55,902 nt of DNA from Actinomycetota bacterium (GCA_947452765.1 CANGDR010000011.1:1-55902); one strand, 5' to 3'; positions 28,763 to 39,109 are shown, counted from the stretch's first letter. The notes: a model not told the origin generated them from the letters alone. Made by a program: numbers and translations.

Positions 28763-29380
28763 ATGACACGCACAGTACTGCTTGCCTCGGCTTCTACCTC
28801 CCGCTTTTCATTACTTCAAAATGTGGGAATCACACCATTAGTGCAAGTAAGTCATGTTGATGAAGATGCAATCGCAAATGTGTTGGCGCCAATTAAAACT
28901 GGCGAACTTTGTGTGGCCCTCGCAGCAGCAAAAGGGCGGGCCGTAGAAGCAGACATCACGGTTACCGAGTCGAGAAATCTACTTGTAATCGCAGCCGACT
29001 CCATGCTGGAATTTGAAAATGAGTCATTCGGTAAGCCTGGCTCCCCCGAGGCTGCTACGGCACGCTGGAAAGCCATGCGAGGTAAATCTGGGTATCTGCA
29101 CACGGGTCACTGGATGAAAGACCTGGTGACTGGCGAGGAACGCTCTGGATTAGCTGGCGCACGCGTCGAGTTTGCGAATATTTCAGATCACGAAATTGCA
29201 GAGTACGTAGCAAGCGGCGAACCACTACATGTAGCAGGTGGCTTCACCCATGAAGGCAAGAGCGCTGCTTTCATTACAAAAATGGACGGAGATAGTCCTG
29301 CTGTCGGGGGCATCTCCTTAGCATTGCTGAGGCAATTTTGTAAGGAAATAGGGATTGAGTGGACCTCACTCTGGGACTAA
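28763..29380 (+). CDS. maf: Maf-family nucleotide pyrophosphatase
   Basis: 205 residues. Hydrolyses non-canonical or UTP/dTTP-type nucleoside triphosphates; linked to septum control. The N-terminal LLASASTSRFSLL, SHVDEDA, AADSMLEF and FTHEGKSAAFI blocks follow the Maf fold. The usual SPRR is replaced by STSR, keeping the Arg. It lies between accE5 and accA3, the same order as in M. tuberculosis (Rv3280-Rv3285). Confidence 0.94.
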   Translation: MTRTVLLASASTSRFSLLQNVGITPLVQVSHVDEDAIANVLAPIKTGELCVALAAAKGRAVEADITVTESRNLLVIAADSMLEFENESFGKPGSPEAATARWKAMRGKSGYLHTGHWMKDLVTGEERSGLAGARVEFANISDHEIAEYVASGEPLHVAGGFTHEGKSAAFITKMDGDSPAVGGISLALLRQFCKEIGIEWTSLWD

Positions 29381-29418
29381 TAGAATTGCCTGAGTACAAA
29401 AACTAAAGGGAGTTCTAA

Positions 29419-31185
29419 GTGGCCAGCAAGAAAAAGATCACCTCGGTACTGATCGCAAATCGTGGTGAAATTGCAATTCGCGTTGCTCGGGCCTGTGCTG
29501 ATGCTGGTATCAAAAGTGTTGCTGTTTATGCCGAGCCAGATCGCGACTCCTTGCATGTAAAAGCTGCTGATACTGCATTTGCATTAGGCGGAAGTAGTGC
29601 TGCAGAGAGCTACTTGGTTATCGATAAATTAATCGATGCTGCAAAGAAGTCCGGTGCTAACGCTGTGCATCCTGGCTATGGTTTCCTTTCAGAGAATGCC
29701 GAGTTTGCGCAAGCAGTAATTGATGCTGGCTTGATTTGGATTGGACCACCACCGCAAGCAATTCGCGACTTGGGTGACAAGGTTTCAGCACGGCACATTG
29801 CATCTCGAGCCGGAGCACCTCAGGTACAAGGTACTCCAGATCCAGTGAAAGATAGTTCCGAAGTTGTTTCCTTTGCAAAAGAACATGGCCTACCTGTTGC
29901 TATCAAAGCGGCTTTCGGTGGCGGCGGCCGTGGGCTCAAGGTAGCACGCACAATAGAGGAAATTCCTGAACTATTTGACTCTGCAGTTCGCGAAGCTATC
30001 GCAGCATTTGGCCGCGGCGAATGTTTCGTTGAACGTTACTTGGACAATCCTCGTCACGTAGAAACCCAATGTCTGGCCGACGAGCATGGCAACGTGGTAA
30101 TTGTTTCAACGCGTGATTGCTCGCTTCAGCGTCGTCACCAGAAATTGGTTGAAGAAGCACCGGCTCCATTTCTAACGCAAGCCCAAATTGATGAACTTTA
30201 TTCCTCGAGTAAAGCAATCATGAAGGAAGCTAACTATGTTGGCGCCGGCACGTGTGAATTCTTGATTGGCGTAGACGGCACAATCTCGTTCCTAGAAGTA
30301 AATACTAGACTTCAAGTTGAACACCCAGTTTCCGAAGAAGTTTCAGGCATTGACTTAGTAAGAGAACAATTCCGAATTGCCCAGGGCGAGGTTCTCGGTT
30401 ATGACGATCCTGAACTACGTGGTCACTCCATTGAATTTAGAATCAACGGCGAAGATCCAGGTCGCGGATTCCTGCCAGCACCTGGTTCCTTAACTGTTTG
30501 GAATCCGCCAAGTGGTCCAGGTGTCCGCCTAGATACGGGGTTTGTCCAAGGTGATGTCATCGGTGGAAACTTTGATTCACTGTTAGCAAAATTGATCATC
30601 ACTGGCCGAGACCGGCAGGAGGCGCTAGAACGCTCTCGCCGCGCCTTAGCTGAGTTTGAGGTCGATGGTATTGCTACCGCACTTACCTTTCATCGGGCTG
30701 TTGTGAGTGACCCTGCGTTCGCACCTGCCGACCCAAAGCAAAATTTCACAGTTCATACTCGCTGGATTGAAACCGAATTCAATAACACGATCCCTGCCTA
30801 CTCGGGCGATAATCCTGATCTTGATGAAATACCGGCTCGGACTCCAATTACGGTTGAAGTAAATGGGCGCCGGATCGAAGTGCTTTTGCCATCTGACATG
30901 TCCGTTGGGAAGTCAAGCGGAAGCAAAAAGTCTGGCCGGAAAATAGGCAAGAAAGCTGCCGGAGCCGGATCTGGCGATTCAGTAGTTGCTCCTATGCAGG
31001 GAACCATAGTTAAGGTCGCGGTATCCGAAGGCCAAGAGGTTGCAGCCGGTGAACTCCTCGTGGTGCTGGAAGCGATGAAAATGGAACAGCCGTTAACTGC
31101 TCATAAAGCTGGTGTTGTTACTGGATTAAGTGCAGAAGTTGGAGCTACAGTTCCTTCTGGTACTTCGTTAATGGAACTTAAGTAA
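29419..31185 (+). CDS. accA3: Acyl-CoA carboxylase alpha subunit (biotin carboxylase + BCCP), AccA3-like
   Basis: 588 residues. Biotin carboxylase domain (residues 1 to about 450; [19 protein letters not shown]-grasp [26 protein letters not shown]), a basic flexible linker (about 495-520, rich in Lys/Gly/Ser) and a C-terminal biotinyl domain with [12 protein letters not shown] (biotinyl-Lys in MKM). GTG start with AAAGGGAG. With AccD5 and AccE5 it forms an acetyl/propionyl-CoA carboxylase; BirA is encoded upstream. Ends 6 nt before the convergent lpdA-like gene, with no visible terminator between. Confidence 0.97.
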   Translation: MASKKKITSVLIANRGEIAIRVARACADAGIKSVAVYAEPDRDSLHVKAADTAFALGGSSAAESYLVIDKLIDAAKKSGANAVHPGYGFLSENAEFAQAVIDAGLIWIGPPPQAIRDLGDKVSARHIASRAGAPQVQGTPDPVKDSSEVVSFAKEHGLPVAIKAAFGGGGRGLKVARTIEEIPELFDSAVREAIAAFGRGECFVERYLDNPRHVETQCLADEHGNVVIVSTRDCSLQRRHQKLVEEAPAPFLTQAQIDELYSSSKAIMKEANYVGAGTCEFLIGVDGTISFLEVNTRLQVEHPVSEEVSGIDLVREQFRIAQGEVLGYDDPELRGHSIEFRINGEDPGRGFLPAPGSLTVWNPPSGPGVRLDTGFVQGDVIGGNFDSLLAKLIITGRDRQEALERSRRALAEFEVDGIATALTFHRAVVSDPAFAPADPKQNFTVHTRWIETEFNNTIPAYSGDNPDLDEIPARTPITVEVNGRRIEVLLPSDMSVGKSSGSKKSGRKIGKKAAGAGSGDSVVAPMQGTIVKVAVSEGQEVAAGELLVVLEAMKMEQPLTAHKAGVVTGLSAEVGATVPSGTSLMELK

Positions 31186-31191
31186 CTGTAA

Positions 31192-32574
31192 TTACTTTTG
31201 GAGTTGCCTTGCAGCTTCTGCAATCGAGCCACTGATTGATGGGTAAACCGTAATTGTCTGCGCGATTTGATCCACAGTTAATCGATTTTCAACTGCGAGT
31301 GCGATTGGGAAAATTAGTTCGCTCGCCTTTGGGGAAACTACTACCCCACCAACAACAATTCCAGAATCTGGTTTTGCAAACAATTTAATAAATCCTTCGG
31401 ATATCCCCTGCATCTTTGCGCGCGCATTAGTTGAAAGAGGCAACATAATTACCTCTGCAATTTCCGAGCCATTATCAATTTCTCTCTGACTTACTCCGAC
31501 GGCTGAAATTTCCGGATCCGTAAATACGTTTCCAGATACCGTTTCCAAATTTAGCTGGTTAACTGAATCTCCCAAGGCATGTCCCATGGCAATACGCCCT
31601 TGCATTGCAGCAACAGATGCCAGCATCATTACGCCAGTGCAATCGCCCGCTGCATAAACTCCACGAATATTAGTTCTAGAGACTTTGTCGACTTTTACGA
31701 AACTCGACTCATCCATTTCAATCCCAGTTTCGACTAAACCAATATCTTCAGTATTTGGTAGCGAACCAACTGCGATCAAACAATGTGAGCCAACAATTAC
31801 TTCGCCCGACGCCAAAATAACCTCAACCCCAGATTCGGTTCGTCGAACTGCCTCCGCACGTGACTTTCCCAGAACTTTCATACCACGATCTGCGAAGACG
31901 TCTGCGATCACCTGCGCCGCATCAGAATCCTCACCAGGCAGGACTTGGTCTCGCGATGAAATCAATATCACTTGGGAACCTAAAGCTTGGTATGCGCCAG
32001 CAAATTCTGCCCCAGTTACTCCAGATCCGACTACAACCAATCTTTCCGGCAGCGACTCTAAGTCATAAAGCTGCTTCCAACTCAAAATTCTTTCGCCGTC
32101 AATTGGCGCCGTAGCTAGTTCTCTTGGTCGCGCGCCCGTAGCCAGCAGAATTACATCGGCCGTAATAGTTTCGGATTCACCCAGACCCGTAGTTATCTCT
32201 ACTTCATTTGATGAAGTGAGTTTCGCAGTGCCTGCAACGACGCGCACGCCGACTTCGACTAGTCGAGCACTGATGTCCGAGCTCTGAGTTGCGGCCCACT
32301 TCTTTAATCTGGAGTTAACTGCCAGTAAGTCAACCGTGACTTCAGATGTAGTTACCCCAAGTACCGCGCTGCCTCTGGTATCAGTTACTGCTTCAGCGAC
32401 TGCAATCAAAGCCTTACTAGGTACTACGTCAGTAAGGACTGCAGCTCCACCGATTCCGTCCCGCTCAATCAGGGTGACTTCAGCGCCTAGGTGTGCGCCG
32501 ACCAGGGCTGCCTCATACCCACCGGGTCCGCCACCAATAATCACAACTTTTGTCACAGGACTATTGTCTCGCAT
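31192..32574 (-). CDS. lpdA: LpdA-like NAD(P)H:quinone reductase (pyridine nucleotide-disulfide fold)
   Basis: 460 residues. FAD domain IIGGGPGGYEAALVGAHLG and NAD domain VVGSGVTGAEFAGAY are clear, followed by the AAGDCTG motif and a dimerisation domain. The redox-active CxxxxC of dihydrolipoamide dehydrogenase is absent: the corresponding segment reads GGAAVLTDVVPSKALI. The same loss and strong resemblance are seen in M. tuberculosis LpdA (Rv3303c), a quinone reductase, so a lipoamide role is unlikely. The ATG at 32574 directly follows the decarboxylase stop (TAAATG); an in-frame GTG at 32556 (VTKVVIIGGGP) is an alternative start. Confidence 0.93.
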   Translation of the reverse strand: MRDNSPVTKVVIIGGGPGGYEAALVGAHLGAEVTLIERDGIGGAAVLTDVVPSKALIAVAEAVTDTRGSAVLGVTTSEVTVDLLAVNSRLKKWAATQSSDISARLVEVGVRVVAGTAKLTSSNEVEITTGLGESETITADVILLATGARPRELATAPIDGERILSWKQLYDLESLPERLVVVGSGVTGAEFAGAYQALGSQVILISSRDQVLPGEDSDAAQVIADVFADRGMKVLGKSRAEAVRRTESGVEVILASGEVIVGSHCLIAVGSLPNTEDIGLVETGIEMDESSFVKVDKVSRTNIRGVYAAGDCTGVMMLASVAAMQGRIAMGHALGDSVNQLNLETVSGNVFTDPEISAVGVSQREIDNGSEIAEVIMLPLSTNARAKMQGISEGFIKLFAKPDSGIVVGGVVVSPKASELIFPIALAVENRLTVDQIAQTITVYPSISGSIAEAARQLQK

Positions 32575-33954
32575 TTAAATCGCGGCAAAAACTTCCCGAA
32601 CCATATCCAAGGTCGTTCCTGGGTGGACGAATGCAAACCTGCCAACTGTCTCCCCTTCCCAAGAAGTTGGCGTTACAAACGCAGCCTGACTTTCGATCAA
32701 TCGGTCTTGTAAAGCGCGGTAATCCTTGGGTTCCCAACCGATTTTTCGCCAAAGTAATACTGACAAGGTCGGTTCGATTACTAATTCCAGATCAGGGTGC
32801 GCGCGAACTAAGTCTGCAACTTCGCGCGTTAGTTGAATAGAAGCTTCAACCGCGTCGCTATACGCCGCAGTTCCGTTTACGGCAAGGGAAAACCAAAGTG
32901 GTAATCCGCGAGCTCGCCTTGTTAAGTGATAAGCCAAGTCGGTTGGATTGATTAAATCAGAATCCTCATGCAAAACATCTAGGTATGAGGCGTCTTGGGT
33001 ATGCACTGCCGCAGCTAAGTGGGGTTCACGATATAAAATTGCGGCCACATCGAATGGTGCAAACCACCACTTATGTGGATCCATAGTGATTGAATCTGCA
33101 AGTTCAATGCCAGCGAAGAGAGATTTAGTTGATGGGGCAAGCAAACCAGCACCACCATATGCAGCATCAACGTGGAACCAAAGGTTATTTGCTTGAGCAT
33201 ATTTACCGATACCGGCCAGGTCATCCAAAATTCCAGCATTGGTAGTGCCTGCAGTTGCAACAACTCCCACAACTGGCGGTTCATCCGGAGTGCACCTTGC
33301 CAGTGCTGCAGTTAAGTCAGCCACGGACATGGAGTATCCAGCCGTCTCGACAATTAGTGGCTCGACATCCAAAATTGCAAGCGAATTTCCGATTGAAGAA
33401 TGTGCTTGTTTGCTCAATGCGATGCGAACTGGCGCCCGGTCCTTTAAGCCACGGTTTTTACGACCGGTTTCTCGTGCAACTGTCAGTGCTGCCAAATTTG
33501 CCGCAGAGCCACCCGAGACAAATGTGCCACCAGCACTTTGCGGTAATCCGGCAACATCCGCCATCCAGCGCAACACTTGATTCTCGGCTGAAATTGAACC
33601 TGCGGCTTCTAACCAAGATATTCCTTGGATTGAAGCGCAGGACACAATCATGTCGAAAAGTAACGCAGCCTTGGTAGGTGCTGTGGGTATGAAGGCCATG
33701 AAGCGAGGACTGTCGCCAGATACCACGGCGCGTGAAATAACTTCGTCGTAGAGTTTGAGAACTTCGCTAGCGGGATTACCTTCGGGTTTCATTAATCCAG
33801 CCAAGGCATCAGCTAAAACTTTTTTATCACCCGGGAAGTCCAGTGGGACTTCTGGCATTGAGAGCCGATCGCGCATATATTCGAAAATTAAGTTTGTAAC
33901 TTCGGCATCGTACTTATGCATCCGAGTTGCGTCTAACTTCTTACCTTCAGACAT
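32575..33954 (-). CDS. PLP-dependent group II amino-acid decarboxylase
   Basis: 459 residues from ATG 33954, preceded by GGTGG; in-frame TTG 33966 and GTG 33963 are alternatives. The fold is the aromatic-L-amino-acid/glutamate/diaminobutyrate decarboxylase family. Visible: FVSGGSAANLAAL, ATAGTTNAGILDDL, FHVDAAYGGAG, and the PLP-binding Lys in MDPHKWWFAPFD. The substrate cannot be told; aromatic amino acids or diaminobutyrate are family options. Abuts the LpdA-like gene with zero spacing and follows the mutase gene after 90 bp with a hairpin between. Confidence 0.9.
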   Translation of the reverse strand: MSEGKKLDATRMHKYDAEVTNLIFEYMRDRLSMPEVPLDFPGDKKVLADALAGLMKPEGNPASEVLKLYDEVISRAVVSGDSPRFMAFIPTAPTKAALLFDMIVSCASIQGISWLEAAGSISAENQVLRWMADVAGLPQSAGGTFVSGGSAANLAALTVARETGRKNRGLKDRAPVRIALSKQAHSSIGNSLAILDVEPLIVETAGYSMSVADLTAALARCTPDEPPVVGVVATAGTTNAGILDDLAGIGKYAQANNLWFHVDAAYGGAGLLAPSTKSLFAGIELADSITMDPHKWWFAPFDVAAILYREPHLAAAVHTQDASYLDVLHEDSDLINPTDLAYHLTRRARGLPLWFSLAVNGTAAYSDAVEASIQLTREVADLVRAHPDLELVIEPTLSVLLWRKIGWEPKDYRALQDRLIESQAAFVTPTSWEGETVGRFAFVHPGTTLDMVREVFAAI

Positions 33955-34018
33955 TGAAACCACCAATGACTAGGTCAGTGAACCGCCGATCTCACAACAG
34001 CCAGCAGGGTATTCACGA

Positions 34019-34037
34019 CCACTACCCACAGTAGTGG
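34019..34037. repeat. Hairpin between mutase and decarboxylase genes
   Basis: CCACTAC-CCACA-GTAGTGG: a perfect 7-bp stem with a 5-nt loop, 7 bp after the mutase stop. No T run follows on the minus strand, so it is more likely an mRNA-stabilising or processing element, or an operator, than a classical terminator. Confidence 0.45.
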
Positions 34038-34044
34038 ATGCTAA

Positions 34045-35622
34045 TTAGAAGTCATTCTTTGGCTGGTAAGTACCCCAAACCGAACGCAAAGCATCAGCCA
34101 CTTCGCCACCCGAAGCATTTGCAGCCAGCGCTGTCTTCATTGGGTAAAGCAAATTATCAGTGCCTTCAGCAGTTCGCTTGATCTCGTCCAGCGCTTTAGT
34201 TACAGCCGCGTTGTCACGCGTTGTCCTAACTTTTTCTAGCCGTTCCACTTGCTCGGCTTCAATGGCTGGATTCACGCGAAGTGGCTCGTAGTGCTCTTCG
34301 GAATCGATTTCAAATTTGTTTACTCCAACAATGGTCCGCTCGCCCTTATCGATTTGTAGCGCATAGTCGTAGGCAGTAGTTTCAATTTCATTTTTTTGGA
34401 AACTTAGTTCGATAGCTGCAGCTGCGCCACCCAAATCTTCAACTTTGCCCATCAATTTCAAAATCTCAGTCTCAAGTTCATCTGTCATGGATTCAACTAC
34501 GTACGAGCCAGCAAATGGGTCGACCGTCTTTGTAATGTCAGTTTCGTAAGCAAGTACTTGTTGGGTTCGGATCGCTAATCGGGCGGCTTTTTCGGTAGGT
34601 AGCGCAATTGCTTCATCAAATGAATTGGTGTGAAGGGATTGCGTGCCACCAAGTACCGCCGCCAAGCCTTGGATTGCAACACGAACTAAATTAACTTCTG
34701 GTTGCTGCGCCGTAAGTTGTACGCCCGCAGTTTGTGTGTGAAACCGCAACATCTGACTCTTTGGATTCTTGGCACCAAAATCGTCCTTCATGATGCGGGA
34801 CCAAACACGACGGGCAGCTCGGAACTTAGCCACTTCTTCCAGCAATGTCGTACGCGAAACGAAGAAGAATGACAGTCGAGGTGCAAAATCATCAATATCC
34901 ATGCCCGCTGCAATTGCAGTGCGCACATACTCCACGCCATTTGCCAGCGTAAATGCAATTTCTTGGGCAGGCGTCGCGCCCGCTTCACCCATGTGATATC
35001 CAGAAATTGAAATTGTGTTCCACTTTGGAATCTCGTTATTGCAGTATGCAAATGTGTCGGCAGTTAAACGAAGTGATTGTTTAGGCGGATAGATGTAAGT
35101 GCCCCGTGAAATATATTCCTTCAGCACATCATTTTGAATCGTTCCAGTTAACGCATCTGCTGGAATTCCATTTGCTTGCGCCACTAACTGGTACATCAAG
35201 AGCAGAGTTGATGCGGTGGAATTGATAGTCATTGACGTTGAGACTTGATCCAATGGGATTTTGTCAAACAAAATCTGCATGTCGGCAACGGTGTCAATTG
35301 CGACTCCGACTTTACCTACTTCGCCATGCGCCAACTCATGATCCGAGTCATAGCCCATTTGAGTCGGTAGATCGAAAGCCACACTAAGTCCGGTTGAGCC
35401 GGCTGCAAGTAATTGGCGATACCTCTGGTTGGATTCGGCTGCGGTGCCAAAGCCGGCGTACTGGCGCATGGTCCAAGGACGGCCGGCGTACATCGAGCTA
35501 TAGATTCCACGGGTGTACGGATACTCGCCAGGTTCGCCTAGTGCTGTAGTCGGATCCCAGCCAGCCAAGGACTCTGGTCCATAGACTGTCTCGATCGGTA
35601 ACCCAGATTCGGAAATTCCCAT
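34045..35622 (-). CDS. Methylmalonyl-CoA mutase, catalytic large subunit (no B12 domain)
   Basis: 525 residues: the TIM-barrel acyl-CoA mutase domain only. The C-terminal cobalamin domain is missing and is probably supplied by the B12-binding protein at 52945-53352. It interconverts (R)-methylmalonyl-CoA and succinyl-CoA. [20 protein letters not shown] keeps the Tyr and [15 protein letters not shown] keeps the Arg that mark methylmalonyl- rather than isobutyryl-CoA mutases (Phe and Gln there). [11 protein letters not shown] and [15 protein letters not shown] are also typical. The gene follows sdhB by 9 nt, with TAACCT (sdhB stop plus CCT) 6 nt before its ATG. The sdhBA neighbours process its product's downstream metabolite. 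Confidence 0.94.
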   Translation of the reverse strand: MGISESGLPIETVYGPESLAGWDPTTALGEPGEYPYTRGIYSSMYAGRPWTMRQYAGFGTAAESNQRYRQLLAAGSTGLSVAFDLPTQMGYDSDHELAHGEVGKVGVAIDTVADMQILFDKIPLDQVSTSMTINSTASTLLLMYQLVAQANGIPADALTGTIQNDVLKEYISRGTYIYPPKQSLRLTADTFAYCNNEIPKWNTISISGYHMGEAGATPAQEIAFTLANGVEYVRTAIAAGMDIDDFAPRLSFFFVSRTTLLEEVAKFRAARRVWSRIMKDDFGAKNPKSQMLRFHTQTAGVQLTAQQPEVNLVRVAIQGLAAVLGGTQSLHTNSFDEAIALPTEKAARLAIRTQQVLAYETDITKTVDPFAGSYVVESMTDELETEILKLMGKVEDLGGAAAAIELSFQKNEIETTAYDYALQIDKGERTIVGVNKFEIDSEEHYEPLRVNPAIEAEQVERLEKVRTTRDNAAVTKALDEIKRTAEGTDNLLYPMKTALAANASGGEVADALRSVWGTYQPKNDF

Positions 35623-35628
35623 ACTAAA

Positions 35629-35634
35629 AGGTTA
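35629..35634 (-). promoter_or_regulatory. Leaderless -10 (TAACCT) overlapping the sdhB stop
   Basis: TAACCT, 6 nt, then the mutase ATG at 35622. TAA is the sdhB stop codon. Confidence 0.5.
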
Positions 35635-36387
35635 GTCGGTTTTTCGACGTCCAATAGTGCGTCCTAGCCATACCAATGGATCGTACTTCTCGTCCACAAC
35701 ACGTTCCTTCATTGGGATGATTGCGTTATCCGTGATCTTGATGTGTTCTGGACAAACTGCGGTGCAACACTTTGTGATGTTGCACATGCCAAGGCCGTGC
35801 TCATCTTGAGCTTCGTGCTTACGATCTAGTTGATCCAGCGGGTGCATGTCGAGTTCGGCTAACCGAATAAAGAATCTTGGTCCGGCAAAACTTTCCTTGT
35901 TTTCTTCGTGGTCACGGACAACGTGACACACATCTTGGCATAAGAAGCACTCAATACACTTGCGGAATTCTTGGCTGCGCTGAACGTCGACTTGTTCCAT
36001 CCGATATTCGCCTGGCTTTAAGTTTTCCGGTCCCTTGAAGGCTGGAATCTCACGAGCCTTCTTGTAGTTAAACGAAACGTCAGTAACTAAGTCCTTGATA
36101 ACTGGGAAGGCTCGTAGTGGAGTGACCGTGATCTCTTCGTCTTCAGCAAAAGTGTTCATGCGAGTCATGCACATAAGACTTGGCTTGCCGTTGATTTCGG
36201 CACTGCAGGAACCGCACTTACCAGCTTTACAGTTCCAACGAACTGCTAAGTCTGGGGTTTCGGTTGCCTGCAGACGATGGATTACGTCAAGAACAACTTC
36301 GCCTTCGCCAACTTCAACCTTGTGCTCTTCAAGTTGGCCGGCATCGCTGTTACCGCGCCAGATTCGCATCGATGCTAAGTAACCCAT
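35632..36387 (-). CDS. sdhB: Succinate dehydrogenase/fumarate reductase iron-sulfur subunit
   Basis: 251 residues. [2Fe-2S] ligands in CKAGKCGSCSAEI...MC (about residues 53-74); ferredoxin-type ligands in CIECFLCQDVC and CNITKCCTAVCP. Passes electrons from SdhA flavin to quinone through the membrane subunit. The start overlaps the sdhA stop by 1 nt (TAATG). It belongs to the actinobacterial Sdh1-type operon membrane-subunit/A/B; the mutase gene follows immediately. Confidence 0.97.
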   Translation of the reverse strand: MGYLASMRIWRGNSDAGQLEEHKVEVGEGEVVLDVIHRLQATETPDLAVRWNCKAGKCGSCSAEINGKPSLMCMTRMNTFAEDEEITVTPLRAFPVIKDLVTDVSFNYKKAREIPAFKGPENLKPGEYRMEQVDVQRSQEFRKCIECFLCQDVCHVVRDHEENKESFAGPRFFIRLAELDMHPLDQLDRKHEAQDEHGLGMCNITKCCTAVCPEHIKITDNAIIPMKERVVDEKYDPLVWLGRTIGRRKTD

Positions 36388-38279
36388 TAGTTGCCTCCCA
36401 TTCCAAGCTGCGCGAGTTCTTCGGGCAGCAGGTACTTCTTCAATTCTTCGACGTCAAACAATTCAGCCAATTCTTTTGGCATAGGAGGCAGTGACTGGCG
36501 CTCGGTATTTACCTTTGAACCATCCCATGAGGTAATGACGTGAATTGCGCGCCATTTTGGATCCATAGTTGGGAAGTCATCGCGAGTGTGTCCGCCACGA
36601 GATTCTTCTCGCTCCATCGCAGACTTCGCAACTGCCTCACTCACTAGCAGCATGTTCATCAAATCAAGCGCAACGTGCCAACCTGGGTTGAACTTAGTGT
36701 CGCCCGAAACATTTACGTGCTTTGCGCGCTCTTTCATGGTCTCAAGTTTTGCAATCGCCTCTTGCATTTCAGTGCCCACTCGGATGATGCCAACTAGGTC
36801 ATTCATCATCTGCTGTAGTTCATAGTGAACCGCATAGGCATTTTCTTTGCTATCTCCCTTGAATGGAGCTAGCGCGGAAGCTAAGGCGCGATCAATTTCA
36901 GCCTGTGCCAGTTTTGGCCTGGAAGTAAGTGCACTTACGTACTCACTTGCACCAACACCAGCACGACGACCGAAAACCAAAAGGTCAGAAAGTGAATTGC
37001 CGCCAAGACGGTTTGAACCATGCATACCGCCAGCAACTTCACCGGCAGCAAATAAGCCAGGTACGCCAGTTGCCGCGCCAGTATCTGGATCCACCTGCAC
37101 GCCACCCATTACGTAGTGGCAAGTAGGACCAACTTCCATTGCTTGCTTAGTGATATCTACGTCAGCAAGTTCCTTGAACTGATGCCACATAGATGGGAGG
37201 CGGGCCTTGATTACTTCGGGTGCTAAGCGAGTCGAAACGTCTAGGAAAACTCCGCCATGCGGGGAGCCACGTCCAGCTTTAACTTCCGAGTTAATTGCAC
37301 GTGCAACTTCATCACGCGGCAGAAGTTCTGGTGGGCGGCGATTGTTATCTGGATCGGTGTACCAGCGATCCGCCTCTTCTTCAGTGTCTGCGTATTGCTT
37401 CACAAAAACTGGTGGGATGTAGTCGAACATAAAGCGGCGGCCATCTGAATTTCGAAGTACGCCACCATCGCCACGTACAGATTCAGTTACCAGGATGCCT
37501 TTAACGCTAAGTGGCCAAACCATTCCGGTTGGGTGGAACTGAATGAATTCCATGTGCATTAAGTTTCCGCCAGCCTTAAGAGCTAGGGCGTGACCATCTC
37601 CAGTGCCTTCCCACGAATTGGAAGTTACCTTGAAGGATTTGCCGATGCCACCAGTTGCTAGCACAACGGCTGGAGCTTCAAATGCCACAAACTCGCCGGA
37701 CTCACGCCAGTATCCAAGTACGCCAGAAACCTTGCCGTCTGTTTTAAGAATTTCGGTGACAGTTAGTTCTGCAAAAACCTTGATCTTTGATTCGTAATCG
37801 CCAGTTTCAGCAAAGTCTTCCTGTTGCAACGAAACAATTTTTTGCTGCATAGTGCGAATCAATTCCAAGCCCGTGCGGTCACCAACGTGAGCAAGGCGTG
37901 GGTATTCGTGGCCACCGAAGTTACGTTGGCTAATTTTGCCTTCTGGAGTGCGATCAAAAAGTGCACCGTAAGTTTCAAGTTCCCAGACTCGATCTGGAGA
38001 TTCCTTGGCATGTAGTTCTGCCATGCGCCAGTTGTTTTGGAATTTACCGCCGCGCATAGTGTCGCGGAAGTGAACCATCCAGTTGTCTTTGCTATTTACG
38101 TTACCCATGCTGGCGGCAATGCCACCTTCAGCCATAACGGTATGAGCTTTACCAAATAACGACTTGCAGATGATCGCAGTGCGCAAACCACTAGCGCGAG
38201 CTTCGATGGCAGCACGCAATCCGGCGCCACCAGCACCAATAATTACAACGTCGTATTCGAGGCGTTCGAAATCAGCCAT
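36387..38279 (-). CDS. sdhA: Succinate dehydrogenase/fumarate reductase flavoprotein subunit
   Basis: 630 residues. FAD-binding VIIGAGGAGLRAAIEA at the N-terminus, AEGGIAASMGN, the active-site region MEFIQFHPTGMVWP, and GGMHGSNRLGGNSLSDLLVFGRRAG. Oxidises succinate to fumarate, feeding electrons to quinone. ATG start with AAGGGGA upstream. Middle gene of the sdhC-like/sdhA/sdhB operon. Confidence 0.97.
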   Translation of the reverse strand: MADFERLEYDVVIIGAGGAGLRAAIEARASGLRTAIICKSLFGKAHTVMAEGGIAASMGNVNSKDNWMVHFRDTMRGGKFQNNWRMAELHAKESPDRVWELETYGALFDRTPEGKISQRNFGGHEYPRLAHVGDRTGLELIRTMQQKIVSLQQEDFAETGDYESKIKVFAELTVTEILKTDGKVSGVLGYWRESGEFVAFEAPAVVLATGGIGKSFKVTSNSWEGTGDGHALALKAGGNLMHMEFIQFHPTGMVWPLSVKGILVTESVRGDGGVLRNSDGRRFMFDYIPPVFVKQYADTEEEADRWYTDPDNNRRPPELLPRDEVARAINSEVKAGRGSPHGGVFLDVSTRLAPEVIKARLPSMWHQFKELADVDITKQAMEVGPTCHYVMGGVQVDPDTGAATGVPGLFAAGEVAGGMHGSNRLGGNSLSDLLVFGRRAGVGASEYVSALTSRPKLAQAEIDRALASALAPFKGDSKENAYAVHYELQQMMNDLVGIIRVGTEMQEAIAKLETMKERAKHVNVSGDTKFNPGWHVALDLMNMLLVSEAVAKSAMEREESRGGHTRDDFPTMDPKWRAIHVITSWDGSKVNTERQSLPPMPKELAELFDVEELKKYLLPEELAQLGMGGN

Positions 38280-38295
38280 GAGTATTCAAGTCCCC

Positions 38296-39102
38296 TTAGA
38301 AGAAGTAGATGTTCGTGATTTGGCCAGTTGCAACACTGCGGACAAACAGGTCGCAAAGAGCTACGCCAATCAGCGAAACCCAGGCAAACTTTGGATGATG
38401 CGGATTCAACTTAGAAACAAAGGTCCACAACTTGTAACGGAATGGGTGCTTGCTGAAGTGCTTCAAGCGTCCGCCAACTGCGTGGCGACATGAGTGGCAT
38501 GAAAGTGAGTACGACCACAGGAACGTTGCGTTAAGAAGGAGCACAAGCGTGCCAAGGCTCATGTGGCCCCATTGACCTTCAGGATTCTTGAAGGCGATGA
38601 TTGCGTCGTAAGTCAAGATGATGTTGAAAATCAAGCCTGCGAAAAAGAAGTAACGGTGTGAATTCTGAAGTAACAGTGGCTGGCGAGTTTCGCCGGTGTA
38701 CTTACGATGTGGCTCAGCTACGGCACACGCTGAAGGCGACATCCAGAACGCGCGATAGTACGTCTTGCGGTAGTAGTAGCAAGTTAGTCGGAAGCCGAGC
38801 GGGAAAACCAAAATCAATAATGCAGGTGACAGCGTCCACCAATCACCAAATGGTGTTCCAAAAAGTGCGGTCTCAGGCGGGCAAGAAGTTGCTAGGCATG
38901 GAGAATAAAACGGTGAGATTAAATGATCCACGTAGTAATAAGAATTCTCGAAAGCACGCCATGTCGAATAAGCAATAAACGAAACTAAAACTGCTACCGA
39001 AATAAGTGGTTCAATCCACCACTTGTCAGTTCGGAGAGTTCTAAAACCGATTTTTGCGCGTCCTGGCGCCGAAACGCCATTTTCCATTGATCTCACAGCC
39101 AT
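38296..39102 (-). CDS. sdhC: Succinate dehydrogenase membrane anchor, Sdh1 type
   Basis: 268 residues with five or so membrane helices (about residues 30-50, 86-106, 150-170, 185-205 and 238-255). It is far larger than classical SdhC and matches the fused cytochrome/anchor subunit of actinobacterial Sdh1 (Rv0249c, SCO0922-type, recalled). Features are the loop with CLATSCPPETALFGTPFGDWW and several His available for heme or quinone binding (HRKYTG, NSHRYFF, SCHSCRHAVGG, HHPKF). ATG 39102 is chosen because TAAACT ends 7 nt upstream; in-frame ATG 39087 and TTG 39108 are alternatives. Confidence 0.88.
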   Translation of the reverse strand: MAVRSMENGVSAPGRAKIGFRTLRTDKWWIEPLISVAVLVSFIAYSTWRAFENSYYYVDHLISPFYSPCLATSCPPETALFGTPFGDWWTLSPALLILVFPLGFRLTCYYYRKTYYRAFWMSPSACAVAEPHRKYTGETRQPLLLQNSHRYFFFAGLIFNIILTYDAIIAFKNPEGQWGHMSLGTLVLLLNATFLWSYSLSCHSCRHAVGGRLKHFSKHPFRYKLWTFVSKLNPHHPKFAWVSLIGVALCDLFVRSVATGQITNIYFF

Positions 39103-39109
39103 AGCCAAG

